Positions 38,900 to 48,982 of a stretch of 64,000 bases of DNA are shown here, in pieces. The translations under genes and the position numbers were made by a program. Origin of the DNA: Muraenolepis orangiensis (taxonomy: Eukaryota > Chordata > Actinopteri > Gadiformes > Muraenolepididae); assembly GCA_027704905.1 (NCBI GenBank), contig CM050999.1, positions 2,514,347 through 2,578,346 on the forward strand, given 5' to 3'. Below the pieces are notes generated by a model that searched no databases, had not been told where the DNA came from, and worked only from the letters and a program-made list of their open reading frames with translations. The stretch's first letter is position 1. Every line of letters begins with the position of its first letter.

Positions 38900-41460
38900 T
38901 CAAGTCAAGTCAAGTTTATTGTCACTTCACAGTTTACACAAGTATAAAGCAGTGGTGTCAAAATCGTATGTGCAATACCCGACGACAGACAGCAGTTATA
39001 AAAATAGAATAAAGTTTAAAAATATAAATGCAATTTATAAAATGCAATATATCGGCACAGAAAAAGTGCAATATGTATATATAAATCAATGTAATAAAAT
39101 ATATATTGTTATATGCTATAGGCCCTTGTTCAGCAGCCTGATGGCCTGACTGTGGAAGCTATCTCAGTCTATTTGTATGGCACTTGATACTGCGGTATCG
39201 CCTGCCTGGCGGTAACAGTGAATACAGTTCGTGGCTGGGGTGGGCAATGTCTTTATGATGCGTTTGGCCTTGGCCACGCACCGCTGGTTGTATATATCCA
39301 GGAGGGAGGGATACTGGGCCGTCCACACCACCCTTTGAAGAAGAAGGTGTAGAGCAGAGGGCTCAGCACGCATCCCTGGGGGGCTCCCGTGTTGAGGGTC
39401 AGTGGCTCTGAGGTGGTGCTGCCCATCCTCACCACCTGGCGGCGGTCCGACAGGAGGTCCAGTATCCAGCTGCACGTGGATGGGGGCATGCCTAGACCTC
39501 TAAGCTTGGTGTCGAGCTTGGCAGGAACTATCGTGTTGAACACTGAGCTGTAGTCCACAAGCAGCATTCGCACATAGCAGTTCTTGCGCTCCAGGTGGGA
39601 AAGGGCAGTGTGGAGGGCCATGGCAATTGCATCGTCCGTGGATCTGTTTTGACGATAAGCAAATTGCCATGGGTCCAGCGTGGCAGGTAACACGGAGCAA
39701 ATAAAGTCCTTGACCAACCTCTCGAAGCATTTGCTGACAATCGAGGTGAGGGCTACAGGTCTATAGTCATTCAGGCATGTTACCTTGGGTTGTTTAGGGA
39801 CAGGCACGATGGTGGACATCTTGAAGACCGCGGGAACAACAGCCTGGGACAGGGAGAGGTTGAAGATATCTGCAAAGACTCCTGCCAACTGGTCTGCGGA
39901 CGTGGCTCGGGATGTCGTCGGGGCCTGCCGCCTTACGGATGTTCAACCACTTGAAGGTGCGGCGCACATACGCCTCCGAGATGTTCAGCAGGCTGGTCTC
40001 TTCAGGCGGTGCTGGCTTCGGCGGGCTGCCGTTCATGTGGAACCGAGCAAAATAAGTATTTAGCTCTCCTGGGAGGGAGGTAGAGGAGTTCTCTACACAA
40101 CTGGTTCTCCCTCTGAAGTTCGTTATTGTCTGTAACCCCTGCCACATACCCCTCGCGTCGTGGCTCTTGAATTTCTCCTCCACTCTGTCCTTGTACTCCC
40201 GCTTGGCAGTGACAATGGTCTTACGGAGGTCGTAACGGGCTCTCGTATATTCCTCCAAATTCCCGGAGCCAAAGGCGGCGTTACGCGTGTGTAGGGCAGC
40301 GCAAACATCGCCGTTAATCCACGGTTTCTGGTTGGGATATATCTGAACCGACTTGGTCAGAACAACGTCATCTATGCACTTCTTGATGAACCCGGTGACC
40401 GAGGACGCGTACTCGTTGATGTTATTGTCCGAGGCAACGCGGAATATGTGCCAGTCAGCGCGATCAAAACAATCCTATAGCATAGAGTTCGATTGGTCCG
40501 ACCAGCATTGGACCTCCCTCACAGCGATCGGTTGCTGCTTCAGTCTCTGCCTATAGGCGGGGAGTAGCTGGATAGAGCGGTGGTCTGATTTGCCGAACGG
40601 TGGGCGGAGGAGGGCCTTGTAGCCATCACGGAAGGGAGTGTAGCAGTGGTCGAGGATCCGCTCACCCCGTGTGTTGCTCATTATGTGTTGGTAGAACTTC
40701 GGGAGAACCTTCTTCAGGTTCGCCTTGTTGAAGTCCCCCGCCACGATGAGAGCAGCCTCGGGGTGGGCCGACTCCTGTTCGCTGATAGCCCCGTACAGTT
40801 TCTTCAGCGCTGGGTCCGTGTTGGCTTGTGGGGGAATGTAAACAGCGGTCACGGTTACCGCTGTAAACTCCCGAGGTAGCCAGTGTGGACGGCACATAAG
40901 CATCAGGTACTCCGGGGAACAGAAAGACTTGAGGGGATGTACATGACTTTGGTTGCACCAAGATCAGTTTATCATGAGACATACCCCCCCTCCACGATCT
41001 TTACCGGAGAGAGCCTTTGTTCTGTCCGCCCGGTCGACGGAAAAGCCCGTCGGCTCGATAGCTCGTCGGTAACCCCCCCCTCCATGGCTCCGTAAGGCAG
41101 ATGATACAGGTTTCCTTAGTGTCCCGGTGGAATTGAATATGAGCCTGTAGCTCGCTTAGCTTATTGTCCAGAGACTGTACATTAGCCAGTAGAATGGTGG
41201 GTGGGGCTTCCCTCGCTTCTTCCTGCGACGCTTGCGTGTAATCGTGTCCAAGATGGAGGAGATAATCCAGCTGTGACTTCGGGCGGGACGTCGGAGTCGA
41301 AAGAGTGAAAAAACTCCGGTAGGTGGCGAGCGACTGTCGATCTGATCTCCAGAAGTGTGCAAAGTTATAAATGAACGTGCTGCTAACTTCCTGAACAAAG
41401 ATAGTTGTGATAAAAAGAATAAATAACAAAAAACTGCGTCGTCGTGCGGGAGCTCGCAAC
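38900..41460 (-). mobile_element. CR1/L2-group LINE, copy A (nearly full length, internally deleted)
   Basis: Read on minus: 41459-41001 contains the endonuclease start LLANVQSLDNKLSELQAHIQ; 40903-40475 continues the apurinic endonuclease (AALIVAGDFNKANLKK, SDHRSIQLLPAYR); 40258-39794 is the linker; 39888-39370 is the RT N-terminal half (LNDYRPVALTSIVSKCFERL, TGAPQGCVLSPLLYT). The RT core with FADD is deleted near 39345, and the C-terminus plus 3' UTR follow to a (TTGAC)n tail at about 38900-38917. Several frameshifts; inactive. Confidence 0.85.
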
Positions 41461-41474
41461 CCGGGCAGCCATCG

Positions 41475-41596
41475 TGTGTGTGTCTATGAGTGTGTGTGTG
41501 TATACATGTGTGTGTGTGTCCATGAGTGTGTGTGTGTCCATGACTGTGTGTGTGTCCATGAGTGTGTGTGTGTCCATGAGTGTGTGTCCATGAGGC
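41475..41596. repeat. 16-bp minisatellite GTGTGTGTGTCCATGA
   Basis: Five to six imperfect copies between the LINE copy A 5' end and the L2-like tail. Confidence 0.85.
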
Positions 41597-41765
41597 CATA
41601 ATAAAATTCAAGAGAACTTTATTTGTCCCGAGGGAAATTAAGGTGCAACAGTTGAAACAGGGGGAATAAATGCACACAACATATACTAATACCTAAAAAC
41701 TAAATAACAACAAACTAAACTAAACTAGTATAAACAAAATATAACTAAATGAAATCTAAATGTAT
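41597..41765 (-). mobile_element. L2-like LINE 3' UTR fragment, antisense
   Basis: Matches the 3' UTR at 38010-38160 in reverse ('tttatttgtcccgagggaaa', 'aaggtgcaacagttgaaaca'). Confidence 0.8.
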
Positions 41766-41866
41766 TGTGACTTAAAGTAATTTGTAATTGTGACTTTGTT
41801 TTGTGTGTAGCAATAATGTGTGCTGGATGTGCATAAGCTCTACATGGGTTTCTCAAGGGCCTTAGT

Positions 41867-41906
<40 letters not shown>

Positions 41907-42001
41907 CCACCCAGAGGTGTGTAAGCAGGTGTGTGGGACCAAGGTGGGCTGCTCCAACATGGCCTACCCTAAACTGGTGTCCGTCATGCCAGATGGTCTG
42001 G

Positions 42002-42121
42002 ACCCTGTTCACCATGGACATCTGGACCCTGTTCACCATGGACATCTGGACCCTGTTCACCATGGACATCTGGACCCTGTTCACCATGGACATCTGGACC
42101 CTGTTCACCATGGACATCTGG
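42002..42121 (+). repeat. slc5a2: 24-bp repeat, 5 perfect copies, inside a slc5a2 exon
   Basis: Five identical units encode TLFTMDIW, normally present once in SGLT proteins at the end of a transmembrane helix. Each unit also contains an inverted CCATGG core. Confidence 0.97.
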
Positions 42122-42189
42122 ACGCGTGTGCGACCGCAGGCGGCCGAGAGCAAGGTCATGATGGTAGGCAGGTCAGGGTCGCTCTGGGT

Positions 42190-42445
42190 CGCTGTAGCCG
42201 ACCACGCTGCCACCAGCCACTTAAAAGGCTGCTTGAGGGCTCCTCCCGAAGACAAGGACAAGGGATGAGGAATCAGGTTTATTGCAAGCTAGCTCTAGCA
42301 TGTTCCATCTGCCCCGTTCACCATGGTTCAAAAATCCTGGTGAACAGAGCAGATGGAACATGCTAGAGCTCTTCCTCCAGTGTGTGTTGGAGGCTGTTTA
42401 ACCTGTGGGCCTCCATTAACAAGGACCCACAGGTGTCATTGCAGT
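42190..42445. mobile_element. dispersed element, copy 3 (no minisatellite), with 80-bp hairpin
   Basis: 'cgctgccaccagccacttaaaaggct', 'gacaaggac', then a near-perfect inverted repeat (42291-42325 against 42336-42370), then 'tttaacctgtgggcct..aaggacccacaggt'. The same blocks appear at 44160 and 63600. Confidence 0.65.
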
Positions 42446-42875
42446 ACAACTACATTGTGTAGCAATTCACCAAGCCAGCACCCTAACCCTTAAACATAAA
42501 ACAGCAATTGATATCAATTATTTAAAAGCTCAACAAAATAAAACATTTAAATTGCCAAATATGAGTAAACAAATAAATATATATATTTGTTGCAACCTAG
42601 GAGACATTTGTACAAGTAATGCCAATTAGGAGGTACATACAAAAAGTGAACAGGATGTAAACATGTAACTTAGTATTGTAGTGGATAAATAGTTCCACAG
42701 AACAGTCAGTGTTAGTGTTTCTGAACCACGTTCACAAAAGTCCCCGTACTTTTTGGTCCCCCAAAGCGTAACGTTTAGTCTTCTTCTTTCCTCTGTCCCA
42801 GAGCCATAGAGCTAATATAATATTATCTCTATGGCTCTGGTCTGTCCCAACGAGAGACACGTCCCACACTCCAAG
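42446..42875. other. slc5a2 remnant intron, no recognised feature
   Basis: AT-rich sequence. A short inverted repeat around 'agagccatagagctaatataatattatctctatggctct' (about 42800-42839) can form a hairpin. Confidence 0.5.
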
Positions 42876-42876
42876 C

Positions 42877-43092
42877 AACACGTCTCTCCGTCCTGTATCA
42901 CTCTGTATCTCACCCTTCTCTCCGTCCTGTATCACTCTGTATCTCACCCTTCTCTCCGTCCTGTATCACTCTGTATCTCACCCTTCTCTCCGTCCTGTAT
43001 CACTCTGTATCTCACCCTTCTCTCCGTCCTGTATCACTCTGTATCTCACCCTTCTCTCCATCCTGTATCACTCTGTATCTCACCCTTCTCTC
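42877..43092. repeat. 34-bp minisatellite, about 6 copies, slc5a2 remnant intron
   Basis: The unit contains CTGTATCACTCTGTATCTCA. The array runs up to the next exon remnant, where no clear AG acceptor remains. Confidence 0.93.
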
Positions 43093-43812
43093 CATTCCCT
43101 CCTCCTGGGTGCTGGTCATAGTTGCCATAAGCATCTGTTGGATCCCGGTTGTCCAGGCGGCCCAGAGCGGTCAGCTGTTTGACTACATCCAATCGGTGAC
43201 CTGGCTCCGCCCATCGCATCCATCTTCTTCCTGGCGGTGTTTGTTAAGCGGGTCAATGAACCGGTGAATGATTATTTATTGTGACATCGATGGCATTTTG
43301 TGTACCAATTAACCGGGACTGTAATTACCCAGCACGTTGTCCGTGTCAGCAGATTCCGGGGGCAGAAATGAATACTAGCTTGTCGTGTTGTTCTCTTCCA
43401 ATAGGTCGTTCACATTAATATTCCACCAGGTTTTGCATGTGAAGAAGAAATACAATTGATCAGTCATGGAATGCTCATGCCATCGGTAAATTAACCCCAT
43501 GAGGTCCACTACAGCCCACAATATTCAACCATACCAATACACCTCTCTCTCTCTCTCTTCTCTTCCCTCCCCTCCCCTCCCCTCCCAGGGTGCGTTCTGG
43601 GGTCTGATGGGAGGCTTGTCGATTGGCCTGTGCCGCATGGTTCCAGAGTTCTGGTTCGGGACGGGCAGCTGCCTGTTCCCCTCGGCCTGCCTGCCGCTGG
43701 TCTGTGGCGTCCACTACCTGTACTTTGCCGTGCTCTTCTTCTGCACCTCTGTGTTAGTGCAGCTGGTCAGCTACAGCACCCAGCCCCTGGAGGACCAGCC
43801 CGTCAGTGGTTC

Positions 43813-43955
43813 CATCTCCCTCTCTCTGTGGGATCTGGGGGTACACCCTCTCCCTCTCTCTGTGGGATCTGGGGGTACACCCTCTCCCTCTCTCTGTGGG
43901 ATCTGGGGGCTCTCTCTCTCTCTCTCTCCCACATCTGGGGGTACACTCTAGTGCA
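43813..43955. repeat. 34-bp minisatellite, about 4 copies, after the open slc5a2 exon
   Basis: The unit contains GGGATCTGGGGGTACACCCT. It starts about 10 bp after the exon's donor (gtcagt). Confidence 0.9.
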
Positions 43956-44159
43956 GCTGTGTGTGCGTTACATCATCAGCAGATGGTGTGCATCTTATTT
44001 GGAAGTTGATATTGTCCGGCTAGCCGATCCGTCCCAGGACGCTCTGTTAAACGCCTGTCTCTCTAGCAACAGGACCATAGTGCTTGATGGAGAAGTCTGT
44101 GGTCCGTATGGCTGTGTCCCAGCTCCTTTCCACCAGACTCAAGCTTTTGAGAATATTTA

Positions 44160-44370
44160 GTTGCAGCAGTCGACGCTGCCACTAAATGGCTTCTTGGGGT
44201 TTCTCCTGACGAGGACACTGGGTCTGACTGGGGCCAGGTGAGGCTGCTTCAACCAGACTCTAATCAGTCTGACTGGGGCCAGGTGAGGCTGCTTCAACTA
44301 GACTCTAATCAGTCTGACTGGGGCCAGGTGAGGCTGCTTCAACCAGCCACCAACCATGCACACACTTTAC
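44160..44370. mobile_element. dispersed element with 45-bp minisatellite, copy 4
   Basis: 'gtcgacgctgccactaaatg', 'cctgacgaggacac', about three 45-bp units, then 'accagccaccaacca'. Same block order as 5940-6270 and 63600-63815. Confidence 0.7.
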
Positions 44371-44559
44371 AATAAGCAATATCAGAAGCAATATACCCAA
44401 GATGGTCTCCGGCAATACGTAAAGTAAGTAAATAAGTAATAAGTAAATATATAAATTCAATTGTCATAAGATGATGCTCAGTGTGACTTTGTGAGTGCAG
44501 GATAGTGAGTACCGGTGTGTTGCCATTCAATGCTCCATCGACTGGTGTTCACCCTACAA

Positions 44560-45530
44560 CATTCCAAGGAGGAGAGAGAGGACTTGGACCTGAAGGAGGA
44601 GGAGAGAGAGGACCTGGACCTGAAGGAGGAGCAGAGGAGGAGAGAGAGGACCTGGACTGGAAGGAGGAGCAGAGGAGGAGAGAGAGGACCTGGACTGGAA
44701 GGAGGAGCAGAGGAGGAGAGAGAGGACCTGGACTGGAAGGAGGAGCAGAGGAGGAGAGAGAGGACTTGGACCTGAAGGAGGAGCAGAGGAGGAGAGAGGA
44801 CTTGGACCTGAAGGAGGAGCAGAGGAGGAGAGAGGACCTGGACCTGAAGGAGGAGCAGAGGAGGAGAGAGAGGACCTGGACTGGAAGGAGGAGCAGAGGA
44901 GGAGAGAGAGGACCTGGACTGGAAAGAGGAGGAGAGAGAGGACCTGGACTGGAAGGAGGAGCAGAGGAGGAGAGAGAGGACCTGGACTGGAAAGAGGAGG
45001 AGAGAGAGGACCTGGACTGGAAGGAGGAGCAGAGGAGGAGAGAGAGGACTTGGACCTGAAGGAGGAGCAGAGGAGGAGAGAGAGGACCTGGACCTGAAGG
45101 AGGGCAGAGGAGGAGAGAGAGGACCTGGACTGGAAGGAGGAGCAGAGGAGGAGAGAGAGGACCTGGACTGGAAGGAGGAGCAGAGGAGGAGAGAGAGGAC
45201 CTGGACTGGAAGGAGGAGCAGAGGAGGAGAGAGAGGACCTGGACTGGAAGGAGGAGCAGAGGAGGAGAGAGAGGACCTGGACTGGAAGGAGGAGCAGAGG
45301 AGGAGAGAGAGGACCTGGACTGGAAGGAGGAGCAGAGGAGGAGAGAGAGGACCTGGACTGGAAGGAGGAGCAGAGGAGGAGAGAGAGGACCTGGACTGGA
45401 AGGAGGAGCAGAGGAGGAGAGAGAGGACCTGGACTGGAAGGAGGAGCAGAGGAGGAGAGAGAGGACCTGGACTGGAAGGAGGAGCAGAGGAGGAGAGAGA
45501 GGACCTGGACTGGAAGGAGGAGCAGAGTAG
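44560..45530. repeat. slc5a2: 36-bp minisatellite grown from slc5a2 exon sequence, about 26 copies
   Basis: The first units still read SKEEREDLDLKEE, the conserved acidic linker of SGLT2. The array then repeats GACCTGGACTGGAAGGAGGA plus GCAGAGGAGGAGAGAG with 12-bp losses in some units. The strands are strongly purine/pyrimidine biased. Frames change between units. Confidence 0.93.
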
Positions 45531-46139
45531 CGCAGCGAGGTGAAATCAACTCAACAGCATCAAGCAGACTGACTCATCACAGCATAGGCTACTTCCTGAT
45601 TGGCTGAACATTTAACCAATCAAACGCTAACCTGTTACATAAATACATACACTACAAATCAATAGCAATCTACTTTGTGTTTTAAGTGGCGCCTGGTTCT
45701 GCAGTGTGGGTCTCAATCCCTTGAGCAGACTGACCAGGAAGTGGCAGAGGCGTCTGAACAACTGCCTGATATCCACGAGGACCTCGTGTGGAAGCACACC
45801 GTCGACGCCATCATTATGATGGCCATCTTTATGTGGGGTTACTTCGCATAGCTTCACTATCGTCATTCCAGAAAGAGACATAGCGTTAAAAGGTACATCA
45901 AGTCGTGTACCAAAGTAAATATGTCAAACGTGCAAATTAATTGACATTTTCAGGGCAAGTCAAAAAAACTATTTGACCGTGTGCTTTGTTTCAACTCCAT
46001 TGGCCTAGCGTAGCGCTCTGCTAGTTAAGATGAAGCCATGGAGAGTCGTCAAAGAGCCATCTTCACACTCCACAGCACGGTGCAGTAAAGGGCAGTCTCT
46101 CTTCACTGTTCTATGATCCATAATCGATTGGTTGCAACT

Positions 46140-46487
46140 CAGCACATTCCCCCCCGGACCGGAGCGTGAGGTTAGAGCCATGGCCGTCCTCTCCTCGGTC
46201 ACATTCCCCCCCGGACCGGAGCGTGGGGTTAGAGCCATGGCCGTCCTCTCCTCGGTCACATTCCCCCCCGGACCGGAGCGTGAGGTTAGAGCCATGGCCG
46301 TCCTCTCCTCGGTCACATTCCCCCCCGGACCGGAGCGTGGGGTTAGAGCCATGGCCGTCCTCTCCTCGGTCACATTCCCCCCCGGACCGGAGCGTGGGGT
46401 TGAGAGGCCTTCGACCGCCTACTGGCCGTCCTCTCCTCGGTCACATTCCCCCCCGGACCGGAGCGTGGGGTTAGAGTCCTCGGTTAC
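46140..46487. repeat. 57-bp minisatellite, about 6 copies
   Basis: The unit contains CCCCCCGGACCGGAGCGTG and CATGGCCGTCCTCTCCTCGG; one copy has an inserted segment (46400-46430). 57 bp is 19 codons, so frames stay open on both strands without being a gene. Confidence 0.93.
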
Positions 46488-46600
46488 CTTCTGATTCAAT
46501 GCGTAGCCCCGCATTATTCTCTTCACCCTGCATCTAACGATGAAGGTCATCAGATCTCAGCCGTCCATCTCCATCATACAGGACGCTTTTGACCAACACT

Positions 46601-46634
<34 letters not shown>

Positions 46635-47039
46635 GTCACCAAACCACAAGACGTTAAGCGTCAACAAAACAAGGTTGATTATACTCTCATTGTGTCGTCC
46701 TTGGTCAGAAAACCAAAGTCCAGGTTTTTCCAGTTTAATCATCACTTTTTTTATTTAAGCACACATTTCCCATTTGCATTGTACACATCAGGAATCTACA
46801 GTTCTCCCAGCCCCCCTCCCCACACACACACACTTGTTTCCATGCAGTCTTGTATCATTCTAAACCTTTGACTCAGGTCTTGTGGGCTGAGGGCTCATCT
46901 GAAGGAAGGAGGAGGTTGAGAGAAGGAGGAGTCGGGTCACAAGGCGTCCACCCCCCACCTGCTCCTGCCCCCCCGCCACACAGCCTGGCATGGAATCACG
47001 CCTCAGAAGCATCTGATGGACATTCTCTTAAGGGCCGGG

Positions 47040-47640
47040 CCAGGGGAAGAGAGGGAGAGAGAGAGATAGATGGGTGGGAGAAACAAGGTGGGAGAGAGAT
47101 GGGTGGGAGAAACAAGGTGGGAGAGAGATAGGGAGAGAGATGGAGAGAGAACGGGGAGAGATAGGGAGAGAAACAAGGTGGGAGAGAGATAGGGAGAGAG
47201 AAACAAGGTGGGAGAGAGATAGGGAGAGATAGGGAGAGAGAAACAAGGTGGGAGAGAGAGATAGGGAGAGAGAAACAAGGTGGGAGAGAGATAGGGAGAG
47301 AGAAACAAGGTGGGAGAGAGATAGGGAGAGAGATAGGGAGAGAGAAACAAGGTGGGAGAGAGATAGGGAGAGAGATAGGGAGAGAGAGAAACAAGGTGGG
47401 AGAGAGAAACAAGGTGGGAGAGAGATAGGGAGAGAGAAACAAGGTGGGAGAGAGATAGGGAGAGAGATAGGGAGAGAGACTAGTGGAGAGAGATAGCAAG
47501 GTGGGAGAGAGATACGTGGAGAGAGATAGGGAGAGAGAAACAAGGTGGGAGAGAGATAGGGAGAGAGAAACAAGGTGGGAGAGAGATAGGGAGAGAGATA
47601 GGGAGAGAGAAACAAGGTGGGAGAGAGATAGGGAGAGACT
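47040..47640. repeat. purine-rich GAGA/AAACAAGGTGGGAGAGAGAT array
   Basis: Irregular array of GGGAGAGA and AAACAAGGTGGGAGAGAGAT units, about 600 bp, almost free of pyrimidines on the + strand. Confidence 0.93.
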
Positions 47641-48025
47641 GAACGCTGGTGTGGAGAATTTCTGTGGGCGTTTAGTCTGCTTCAGCAATGGAGGGGAAAT
47701 TCTATTTTTGCAGTTAAAACGTGATTTTCATTAATAATAATAAAGTTTTTTAGGGAGGGGAGGTGCAATGTGACACTGGGAGAACACGCTCTTCAAAACA
47801 AACCAAAACAGCAAACATTCTCTTACACAACCACCCGAATAAAAACAAAATAGCAAACAAGCAAGTCAATCAATCAATCAATCCGTACACAAAGTGACAT
47901 CAGGCCTTTGCAAAGGGACATCAAGTTGCTCCCATTCCACCCTAGTATTTATTTCCTAGAACATCATCTCCCATAATCCTTTGTAAACCAGGAAGTCCCC
48001 CGGAAGGTTTGATTCTCCTATGTGC

Positions 48026-48210
48026 ACTCAGCGAGGGGGGGTGGGTGGTAGCGCTCCGCCCGGATGGCGAGGAGAGACCGCGGGGGGGGGGTGGTAGTGC
48101 TCCGCCCGGATGGCGAGGAGAGACCGCGGGGGGGTGGGGGGGGGGGGTGGTAGCGCTCCGCCCGGATGGCGAGGAGAGACCCCTGGGGGGGAGGGGGGGG
48201 GGGGGTTCTC
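48026..48210. repeat. G-run minisatellite (3 copies) with long poly-G tracts
   Basis: The unit GTAGCGCTCCGCCCGGATGG plus GCGAGGAGAGACC is followed by runs of 7 to 12 G. G-quadruplex formation is likely. Confidence 0.9.
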
Positions 48211-48982
48211 GTCGACCACTTAGTATGGCTATTAGCGAGTTAACGTTCCTGTCTGAGGCAAAGGATTTCAGCAGCATTTTTATCATGGAGGAGGGACGGA
48301 GATGTAGAAGAGACAATAATAATCACAGCACATTGGTAGAGAGAGAGAGATGGGTGTGAGTGGCGGCAGACGGGCGTGGCAGGCACGGGCCGTGTGTGAG
48401 TGGCAGCCTCGTTCGACAGAGGAAAGAAAACAAACCAAAACTAAAAGTAAGCTCTATACAATCACATTTCTACAACAATGCTGTACATTCCATCACCCCA
48501 AAAACAAATAAAAAAATAGATCTCTTTAGGAGGCCGTGCTGCCCGTCACTCTGAAGCACCATTACACAGCGGACAGGGATGTTATGGATACCACAGACAC
48601 ACACAACTGAACCAGGATAGGATTCATTTTGCTTGGCCATAGCAGGAGTATGGTCTCTAAGTAAGCGCAGGATTACATTTCTATGCGTCACGTTGTTCTG
48701 AATGCTAAATGGAGTCAAGTTTACTGCAGGGATTCACATGGAGATCAGCAGGAGGGGGACCCTGGTCATTCTCACATGGCTGTAGTCAAGGGGGGGGGGG
48801 GGGGGAGGTTTGTAAAGAGAAGGAGACACAGATAACCTCCTCCCCCTCCAGGAGACACCAGAGCGGAGTGCCGGAGTGTTCCAGAACACCCCCATGGTCT
48901 CTCGGCCGCTCCTCTTAAAAACAGAGGGAGTGGGAGAAAGCCGGAGAAGGGGGAGAGGTGCATCGGAGGAGAAGCCTCCCTC

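Larger units (their letters stand above)
33488..45851 (+). pseudogene. slc5a2: SGLT2-type sodium/glucose cotransporter, multiply broken
   Basis: Exon remnants follow the SLC5A2 order. 33488-33579 (VIVGYFLVVIGVGIW, TM1). 36768-36838 (SMSRTNR..TVGGYFLAGR; 71 nt, one base short). 37027-37102 (VGAS..LFASDLGSGHFVGIA..LEWN; two bases short plus nine codons lost). 41915-42171 (VCKQVCGTKVGCSNMAYPKL, then a loss of roughly 23-24 codons with a frame change, then LFTMDIW repeated five times). 43106-43263 (CWIPVVQAAQSGQLFDYIQS; seven bases missing after SVT). 43589-43801 (GAFWGL..CGVHYLYFAVLFFC, open). 44533 on (LHRLVFTLQHSKEEREDLDL, blown up into a minisatellite). 45687-45851 (DIHEDLVWKHTVD..MWGYFA, stop). 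The mid-gene exons between FEWN and VPEVC are absent, and LINEs occupy much of their interval. HSKEEREDLD and the xxGYFA end point to SLC5A2 rather than SLC5A1. Intact family members have 14 transmembrane helices and reabsorb glucose in kidney; this copy cannot. Confidence 0.88.
45852..48982. other. region between slc5a2 remnant and fbxo46
   Basis: Holds three minisatellites (46140-46487, 47040-47640, 48026-48210), a short CA run (46602-46633) and presumably the fbxo46 3' UTR (candidate AATAAA on minus from 47953). No new coding exon recognised. Confidence 0.5.

Noticed and set aside
44554..45549. 331-codon Ser/Leu-rich minus-strand frame
   Set aside because: Antisense of the 36-bp minisatellite derived from slc5a2; unit length divisible by three keeps it open.
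46996..47688. Ser/Leu/Pro-rich minus-strand frames
   Set aside because: Purine-rich array read in reverse; repetitive, no family.
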